Shown here: piece by piece, positions 47,301 to 57,200 of the stretch
Layout of the letters: every line of letters begins with the position of its first letter
Numbering within the stretch: position 1 is the stretch's first letter
Assembly: GCA_948470475.1 (NCBI GenBank)
Contig: OX419338.1
Span: 5,801,205-5,865,204 of the forward strand
Source of the DNA: Galaxea fascicularis
Taxonomy: Eukaryota; Cnidaria; Anthozoa; Scleractinia; Euphylliidae
DNA: 64,000 nucleotides
Reading direction: 5' to 3'
Notes under the pieces: generated by a model
The model's database searches: none
What the model was told of the DNA's origin: nothing
Seen by the model: the letters and a program-made list of their open reading frames with translations, nothing else
Translations under genes and position numbers: made by a program

Positions 47301-50300
47301 TGCCGCTATTCTGTTGTTTCATCACTCGAACATTGTTGGCCAATTTGTAAAAAAAATTCTTGAGTGGCCTTGGTCGGAGCAGTTGCACTGTAACACCTCT
47401 TTTGTGTTAAGAGCGTTCAAACTGAACTGGTAAGACTTAAATAAGAATTTACAAGTACATCGATGAGTGGTTTGAATTTAAACGACTCCATTCGCTAAAT
47501 GGAAAATCTGTTAAAGGGAACAACAATAGTGTTAATAATTCCTGAAGTTTTACGATTATATTATCTCAAGAGCCATATGGCTCTTCTTTATCTTTAACTA
47601 CTACTATTTTAGTTTATGGAGTAATACTTTTTATCAAAAAAGCTATTTTGACACCAGATTCCTTCTACTTGTAGTTCTTATTTTGGGTCATATACTCGGT
47701 TAGTTCTACGAACTATTTAGGTGTCCCAAACTCTACACAAATAACATAATAATTGAAATAATTTATTTTCCTTTTTCACATTTTTATTTTTATATTTAAA
47801 AGCATTGAATTGTAAATAGTATCAATATTCTGTGTAAGTTAATTAACAGAGTCCGTGCTGGATTGTGGATACAAAAATCAAGTAGTATTCAAGGAGTATT
47901 CAAGCACCAAAAACGGAATTTTCAAGGAGTGTTCATGTTTTAAAATGTTTTCATTGGTCAGTAACAACTTTAAAAAAGCTCCCCTAGATATAATACTATA
48001 TTATTTACCATCCGAGCTAAAATTTAAGGAGTTTTCAGGCGCTTTCAGCAGAAATTCCAGGACTTTTCAAGGACTTCAAGGAGAAGCACGAACCCTGTTA
48101 CGGTTGAATACCTTTAATAGGACCTTCATGCTACTGGTGATCTTGACTGGATGGGCTTCATTTTACTCACAAAGCTCAGTGTAAAATAAGGCTCAAAACG
48201 TGATGACAGCGCTGACAGATGCTGTTTAGCATGGATTTCCATGCCCCTTCTATTCTAGCAACGCACACGCGCTCCGAGCAATTTCTTGCAGTTACGATGC
48301 AGAGTAAACGAACAAGAAGGTCCCTTTTGAAATCTGGTTGGCGCTCCTTTTAGTCTTTCTACTGCACTGTTCTATAGCAGGGCAAATATTCAAAGAGACC
48401 ATACCTTTGTTTTCCTGACTTTTCTCAATTCCTTGTCTTTGTGGCTATAATTTAGTAAATAATTGCCAAGTTCTTGCACTGGGTCAGTCTAAACAGAAAG
48501 ACAAAAAGGGTTGAGAAAGCACGACAGTCATAACAATTTTTTTTCAAATTGCATTGTTTTAAAAGAGCTTTTCTCCATTACTTCATACCCCATTTCTCGA
48601 TGCGTTGCTCTTTCCCAGAAAAATGATGGCATCCACAAGGACTGAAGCAATTTCTGAGATCCCATACACCTCGCACATCCCTAATGCCTCGAACGTGATT
48701 CGCCCTGAAATAATGGATTTAATTAAAGTTGAAAGTCGCTTGCAAAAGTCGTAACCTGAAGATGTTTCCCAAATTAAGCAAACAAGCAAAACATGCTATC
48801 AATCAATCAATCAATCAATCAACTAACCAACTATCAACAAACGAAAACTAACTGACCAAAACAACTATCCTAGAGACCGAAAGACTGACCGACAGATCGT
48901 CCAACCAATCACTCGACCAACCAAGCAATCGATCAGCACCATTTCAAAGGGATGGCTCTAAAACGTCTTCCAAATAGCACATACTGCATGCCATTAACCA
49001 GTCTTTCGAGCAGATGTATTGTTTGCGAATTAAATAGCCTACGAGCAAGCTTTCCGATGGGGTTTCGAGCGAGATTTTTATTTTTATTGCGCGAGAGGCT
49101 CGCACGCGACAATAAATATCGAGCGAGACCCACATACAGAGATAGCTCGCAGGCTACGAATTAAATGAAGTGACAAGCCAGTTATAGCCAAAGGAAATCC
49201 GCCCAAATTAGTTCAGGTAAAAACCACTTTTGTTTCTTCTTCAGAATTCGAATGTTTTATTGACGTACCAACAACACGCTTGGCTAGATTCCTCCGTTCT
49301 TCGTTAAAGAAAGAGTTGAGATTCCTTTTCACAACATCAACACATTCCTAATGAAAACGAAAACAAAGCACATCTTCAGATACACAAACACAACATATTT
49401 GTTAAAAAAATCAACGGCAATTATTCTGCGAAATCTGATACTTAGCCGACGGCCGTGTAGGCTAAAATCGGGGGACATCCCGCGGGATTGAGGTGGATAA
49501 TCGTTTTATCATTCAACTCATTGATAAGAAAGCGCAGTCTGCAGAGTTTCATACAGAAAAAATGGAAAAACTACCATTTTTCTCCCCGACAAACGAAATT
49601 ACGTATACATGTATCGCAGCATATAAATTATGTTGATGAATAATACATTGTAAATTCTGATGTCAAAAGTTTCATACCTCAATATAGTCCACAGTTTCTG
49701 ACCAAGCACCAAGCTTTGTCATATTGAAATACAGAGCAGGTGGAGTGACGTTGTTTGGAACAAACAGCCATTCACTCTCAACTGTCAAACATCAACCGAA
49801 CAGGCATTAGAGAAAACTTCGCAAAACTCGTCAGTAAGTTATGAGCTCGGGATACATTTCGTATAAATTAGAGGGTTTCACGCTTTCATTCATTACAAAC
49901 GGGCATTTTACAAATCCCTACAAGAAAACTGAACAGTCCGGTGGTAATTGCGCAACAGCAGGCCAAAATCCACCAATCTCTGACGAAATTCTAGTTCAAG
50001 TCGGACATGTTGTCTCAAAAAACGAAGAAGTAAAACAAGGGGAATTGACCATGGCTACCATTTCATTAGAACACAGCAGAGCCGTCTTTAGGCGTCAAAA
50101 TTAATTCCTGTCTGCGCTCAATTTGTTTTTCGACGTTATCTTCCAAATTTCAATAGAAGCCAGCTACCGCAGGAACTTCGGTGGCTAAGAAACTTCAGCG
50201 CTTTTTATAAATTCCGAATGTCGCCAGCGATGTTTAAAACTGGAGCTTTAAGACTCAAGCGAACGTTCCATTTTTGTTGAGAGAACTCTTCAACATTGTC

Positions 50301-53300
50301 GGGTCCAATAATTTCAACACGGTGTTCTTGAAACCAGCGCACGTTCCAGATAACTTTCAGATTCCGGGGGTCACAGAAGATATTAAAGGATTCCGTGGAC
50401 ATGAATTTTCCCATATTTTCTCCCTCTTGAAAGAACTCAGTGTGTGGGGTTGGAGAGCCAGCTTTCCCTGGTTTCTGATCCGAGAATCCGCTCGTATTTG
50501 GAACACTGAATCAACAACTGCCATACAACTGCTACAATGTAGCAATGACATACAACAACATGTTTAAACACACCCAACATGTTGGACCCAGCAATCTCGG
50601 ATATTTGCAGGTCATCAATGTTGGGAACGATTGCACACCTCTCAAATTCGAACACGTGATTAAACTTTCAATGACGTCACGTAATGACGGACTAACCTCT
50701 AGCAAACGATCCCGACATTCCAGTTGGGCATGAAAACTGCATATCTGTCAATACACCAAGTTGTACCAGAAGATCCATTCCTTGCTCTGTATGAAGAGAA
50801 TACGGTCTTCAAATTAACAAGCTGAAATCGGTTTGGATGAATATCTTCTCAAAATGGAGTTACTATTCTTGGCAGCTAGAACTGAATTTTGGTAGAACAC
50901 GCGCTGTGATCGGTCAGTTTTGCGGGCCGTACTCTAAATTTGAAAGTTTCCTTTCCCGTGTGTCCGATTAACCTCAGATATAATAACTGTCTTACTAACC
51001 TCGTTTTCTTGGTCCATACTGTAAGTTACGGATCCTCGTTTTTTTTTCAATGAAAAAAACCTCGATCAGTAACTCGCATCACGGACCTCGAACTCGCTCA
51101 GTAAGAGGTATTCATTTTTTTTTTCACTATGTTTGCTTTTGTTTTTACAATAAAGTAAAACGAAACAACATGTGCAGAATCGAAAAACGAGAACTCTGTT
51201 TGTTTGGGTGTCTGCGAGATAGAGGGGAGGGGTGAAAAGCACCCAAATCGCCTGTGTTCGATTCTAGGAAAGTTGAGTTTGTTGGCGGTCCTCCACCTGG
51301 TTTTGAGTGGGACATCTGGGTACGAGATTAAGTTTTGGGTTTTCCGAACTCAACAGAATTTCAACTTGATCTGATTAGTACCTAGTCTGTAACTCAGTGG
51401 TTGAGCATCCGTACGGTCACAACTCAAGACTTCACCCTTCGTCTTCCCTCCCTATCCTTACACTTACCTGTTTCTACCAGGGGTACAAAGATGTCGACAT
51501 GGCCTCCAGACTCTCGCGGCATAACACTCGTTGTCACAGTTTCCCAGAAGTGTCGCATATTCGGTTCGTTTATTGTTTCCTCTGAAAGTGTTTGACCTAC
51601 GAGCAAGTGATTTAACATTCTGTAAACCATGACAGAAGCAGGTCCACGAATGAGAAAACGTTCATATGCACATGCAAACAAATGACAGGGAAAGGTAAGT
51701 CTTAGGGTTGGGGTTAGGGTTAGGGTCCTAAGTTTGGAAGGGGATGGGGTCTGGTTTTTTTTTTTTTGTGTGTGTGTGTGTGTTTGGGACGGGGTGGAGA
51801 AATTTATCCGAAACAATAAAGGAAATATGACGTCGCGTGTGGAAGATGAGCTTGGATAGTATTAAAATAGCTCAACATATAGCGTCATAGGACCAGAACG
51901 TCGTTTCGATTCTCGATATCTCACTTACCTTTCACAATGCGCACTGTACCAGATTCACCCCAGGCGAAGATGCCTATGCTCCTGTGAGATTAAAAAGGGA
52001 GACCACCAGCTCCAGATAAGGAAATGAAAAAAGTGAGAACAGTACCTTGTAATGACCAGGCCCCTCAAAATACAATACCGGAAAACTGTCCCATGTGTGA
52101 AAGGGGGTGGGGCCCACGGGTGGGGCAAAAATAAATGCAGGAGATCATTAACTTGGAGAGGCAAAACAAACTTCCTTATTTGCAATACGATACCTCAGAA
52201 GAGAAATTTTCCTTAATATTACACTTACTTGGCCTGTCTTCCTTGAAGAGCTAATCTTAACTTTTCCATCAGAGCGTCCAGCGTTGTGCCTTCGTATTCA
52301 TACGGGATTGCAATGACACCAAACACCACAGCATCCAATAACAACTAAGCATTTAGAAAATGACAATTCCGTATCAAACACTTGAAACTTCACACACAAA
52401 TTTTGGAATCTCGCAAAATTAAAGGAGCTTTATTATGGGCATTTGTATAAGGTCAAAATTCGGGACTGAGAACATTTTTTATACAGAAAAAAGGGTCTTA
52501 GAACTCCAAACGACAGGCTTAAATTCTCGAAAGAATACTTGGTTTGTGAAAGTTTTAGCTCGACACCAGTTGAACGAATACTTGTAAAACAGCGGCACGA
52601 ACTTTTTTGAAGTTGCAGTACGTTCCACTATGAATAAGCTGCCAAGGGCACTTATTCATAGTTTCACTGTCCTCATCTATAACACTGCCTAGCAAGAGGC
52701 AAACTTGTTAGCAGGAGCAACTGAAAACTTCCAGTAGTCTTACATTTAATTGATCCAGTTGGCAAATGTTTGGAACCCTTTTTAACATACCCGCTAGCCA
52801 TCTAGCGTGCAAGCTGGGTAAAACCTTAGGTATCAGGTGTTTATCAATTCTTACCTCACAAGCTGGTATTTCAGAGGAGATAAATATCACTGCCGGCTTG
52901 GGACACCTTCGAAGATCCTACCGTTTACAGAAGAGGAAAATTAGTTATCTATGTAGTATTCACGATATTTTATTTGCTTGTCAGACACACACACGCACAA
53001 ATTCTTGTGTACAACTCCGCCATGCACCAATGCAGCGCCACAGTTTCTTTAAATTAAAACTACCCCCTTTATAATAAACTCTTGCCTGTGATCAGGACAT
53101 ATCTTAGAATCGCTCTTATCGTCATTCTCTAAAATTGTGCCTTTAACTTTTACTTCGCTTTTCAGGGGAGAATAGTTATCCTCATGACACTAAAACAGAG
53201 CCGGATCAAAGGTTATGTAATTTCTCATCTTTTATTTTTCTCTGACTCGCGAAACACAGCGACTCCTGAAACAAAACAAGTCCTATACTCACATGTGAGT

Positions 53301-54263
53301 GTCTTGTTGGTAAAACTGAATCGTGAGTGCTGGGATGGATGCCAAAAGTAAGGTCTTGCCTGCAAAGAGGAACATCACGTGAATGCTGACGTAGAATGCC
53401 TCACAGGACGGCGTGCGCATTCGTGTGGTTTTCAGTTGAGTGTCAAAAGTGATTCGCGCTTTCGCTTTACCCTATGATCGGTTACAAGTCAAAACTCGCG
53501 CCAATTTCTCAGCTAGTAAGAAGCAAAACCAAAACCAATCGCTGGTTGCACGAGCGCATTTTCCCGCGCTTGGGACAGTTGCGTGCCATTACTTCGAATT
53601 CTAGTGATTGGTTCACTGAGCTGTATGCGTCTCTCGTGATTGGTCAGAGTAAATGGCTTTGCTTTAATTTTAGTTTGACGATACTCAGAATGAAAACCAC
53701 TCTAATGATCAAACTCCTAAATCTCTTTTGTCATCCGCAGCCTAACAGTTTCCCAAAGTGTGTTCCCAACGCCAACCCTTTCGTGTCACGCCTTTAATCA
53801 ACCCACTCTTCTCGTATTCAATACATGTATATAAACGCCACTTTATGCTTTTCTTCGTCCTACGCTGCTTACTTAATCCTCCCGTTTAAAGGCGAGCTTA
53901 GAAATCAATCACCTCTTTTGTTTCGTTTTTTAATTCTTACCACGTGAGGATTTGCTTTTTCCATTATTCTGTCATCAGCATACACGTATACAGTAGCTAG
54001 CAAAGAAAAATTCGATCGCGTAGGATTAAAAAATTCCTTCTCGAAACCTACCTCCGTGTGGGTGATGCTGGGATGGACCTAGGCCATGGTTGCTCAACTA
54101 AGGATTCGTCAACTGAATAAATAAATGTTAACAAGTCAATAACTAGAGCTTCATTATTTGCTGCGAGAAAAAGGTCATATGTCCCTATTTCGAAGCAGAG
54201 GAGGACATGATGATTATGATGATTCAGGTGACAATGACAATGACAATAACGATAATGATGATA

Positions 54264-54294
<31 letters not shown>

Positions 54295-57200
54295 CGATGA
54301 TGATAATGGTGGCGATGATGGTGATGATGATAATGATGACGATGATAATGATGATGATGGCGATGACGATTATGCTGACGATAATGACGTTTTTTGACGA
54401 TGATGATGACGCTGACGCTGACGAAGATGATGACGATGATGATGGCAATGACTATGACTATGAAGATGATGATGATAATGACAATGACGATAACGCTGCC
54501 ACACGGGGACAAGAATGATATCAATGACGATCATGTGAAGTTATTTTGATAGCGAAGAATTATTCTGGGCAAAGCTAACGTTTAACTTGTAAAGTAATTC
54601 ATGATCAAGACCCGTTCTGGAATCAACGGTTTCTCCAATCAGAGTTAAAACCGAATACTACGTACCACCAGATTCAACAGCCAGTGCCTCCGTGAGAGTC
54701 AGTTTGGAGGGAGGGACTGGCTCCTTTCCTTCTTCAGTTATGTTACCGTTGACATCACGAACTTCGCTGACCTGAGAAATGAACAGCAATTATTAACAAA
54801 CAAGTTACATACAGTTGTCGACTGTTTCCGTTCTAATCACACCCACAATGGGCCAAAAATATTAAGTTTAGAGTTTTTTTCACCCGTTCCTGTTCTTTCC
54901 CCAACCCCCCAGTACCCCCATTTTTTTCTAGACGTCTGGTTGTTTGATGTGTAACACCCGGTAGTAGCGTCCAGTAGTTCACACATAATGATTATTTTCT
55001 GAATTCTGATGCCCGCTTGGTTAACCTGCGAATCCGGTACTTAAAATGTTACCGAAAACCCCTTTGTGTTAGATAAATCCTACGACGCAGACAATGTCTG
55101 CACAGCAATCATAAAAAGCACCATCCCTAACTCTCAAATACATGCAAAAAAGGTGCACAAACATCTGTTAGTTCCCACCTTGGACACTTTCACTCTTTCT
55201 ATACGCATGTGTGCAGGAGCGGTATGTGATCTTCTGTGAGGAGGCCTGGGATTGAGCCCCAGTCTCTCTGCTCTCAGTCGGTCATGGGAAAGAGGCTGGT
55301 TTGGGTTATGTTCATATAGCAGTGCTTTTCTGGCATTTTCTAGGTCAGGAGGATTGGGATCCGGGTCCAACCATGGTGGGCGACGTGTGTCTGGTACAAA
55401 AAATGAAATATACAGTCAGGCTATTGTGCACTGTGCCTGTGTTCATGTTGTAAGACATCAGCATCTGTATGCCGTGTCTGTGTTTTGTGCAATGGAGAGG
55501 GACTGCCCCAGTAATTTCACACCCAGTCACCTCCTAACCCCAAGTGGGATAATAGAGCTATAACAAAGCAGTAGGCCAGGAATCTTTAAGTGAGGTACTG
55601 GACAGTTGGGAGTACTATGTGTATTTACCCTTTAAAAGTACTACATAAAACAGACATACACATGTTTGGGTTACTATGAGAATTTGAGGAGATTTTACTT
55701 CACAGGGAACCAGAACAATGCGCCATTGCCATCCCAGTTTGATCCAAACTTGGATATACTGAAGATTTTGCATTTTTGATCTGAGAAGTGTTGTATCAGT
55801 TTTTAGAGGTCACACTTGGCATTCGTACCTCGTTTGTAGTATGTGACTTCTTTAAGTCTTGCCTTTCTCTCAGCTGTGTTTTGTTTGCCATTTTGAGCAA
55901 CTTTCAAGCTGCTGTCAGCAAACTGACCATATGTTTCTCCCTGAAAAAAAATGAGCTCAGGTTTTGATGGTAAGCTATCTATAAAAAAGAATGAAAATAA
56001 ATGATAACAATAATGATGACTGATAATAAAAATTTAATTATAACTACCATTAAAATTTCTTGATTTATGCTCCCTGTGGTTGTTGCCATTAGGGCCAATG
56101 ATTTAAATGCCTTAAATTCTGATGTACATGTCTGGCAGATTGAATGTTGCTGCCACAAACTAGCTGTTTGAATCAGATTTATAATTTAAGTTTTAGTGAC
56201 AGCAAACTAAGTTCATTGCATGTAAACGCTACTGATCTAATAAAAATTCTCAGAACTACATGTACATGTACATGTACACAGATTAGCAGAAAAGTCGAGG
56301 AAGAAAGCATACCATCCTTGATGGTGCTTCCATGTCAAGGGATCCAGTGCACATGATGTAGTGATGTTTCCAGCATCCATTTTCTCTACTGTTTGGAGTG
56401 TAAGGCAAATACCAACCAAACCTCAAACACTTTGGCATCCAAATGACATCCTGCTCACTTAGAAATTTCCAGTGCCAGGAAACTTGGGCTGCACGGCAAA
56501 GACTTCTTGGGTCAAGGAAGGACAATATGTAGGTTGATATAAAGTGTGGTAGAACAGTTGTGTAGTCCAAGTGATGTATTGGAAGCTGCTTCTTAAACCA
56601 GCCTTCATTTACAAATTTCAACTGAGATTTGGTGCATTTCTTTAAGATAAAGGTTAAGAACTTTTTTCGTTGGGCATCTGTCCACATCGAGAACTGTAAG
56701 TAAATAAATATATATTAGATAAATAAATGAATCAATGAATGAACAAACAAATGAACGAACGAACGAATGAACGAACAGACAGACAGACAGACGGACAAAC
56801 GGACAGACAAATGAATGAGAAGCAACATGCAAACACTGTTGAATGATAACTAAAAACACTAACTACCACTACATAAAATGCAGGTGGAGAACAATACACA
56901 TCCCTATCGTGGAGTGACAGACGGTTTATGACCTTGAGTTTGGGAAGCACCACAAGTAAGGGCAGGACAAGTATCTAGGCCTTGCAGCTCTGTTTTCTCA
57001 GCTGGCTTAAAGTGAGATAATATCTACCTGACTGTGTGCTCTAAAGTTATCCGTATTCTTCCCCTGTAGAATGTATAATTGCCACCTAATAAATTTTTCT
57101 CTACTTCTCTTTCCTTGTAACTACACCCATAATTAAACCCTTGAGGTCAGGCAAAATCAGTTCATATCATCAAGGACTTCATTGAGAAGAAAAAGTTGTT

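Noticed and set aside
54048..54524. Long ORFs through the GAT repeat on both strands
   Set aside because: Microsatellite artefacts; only the 54052-54112 segment is a real ECT2L-like exon, in frame with its neighbours.
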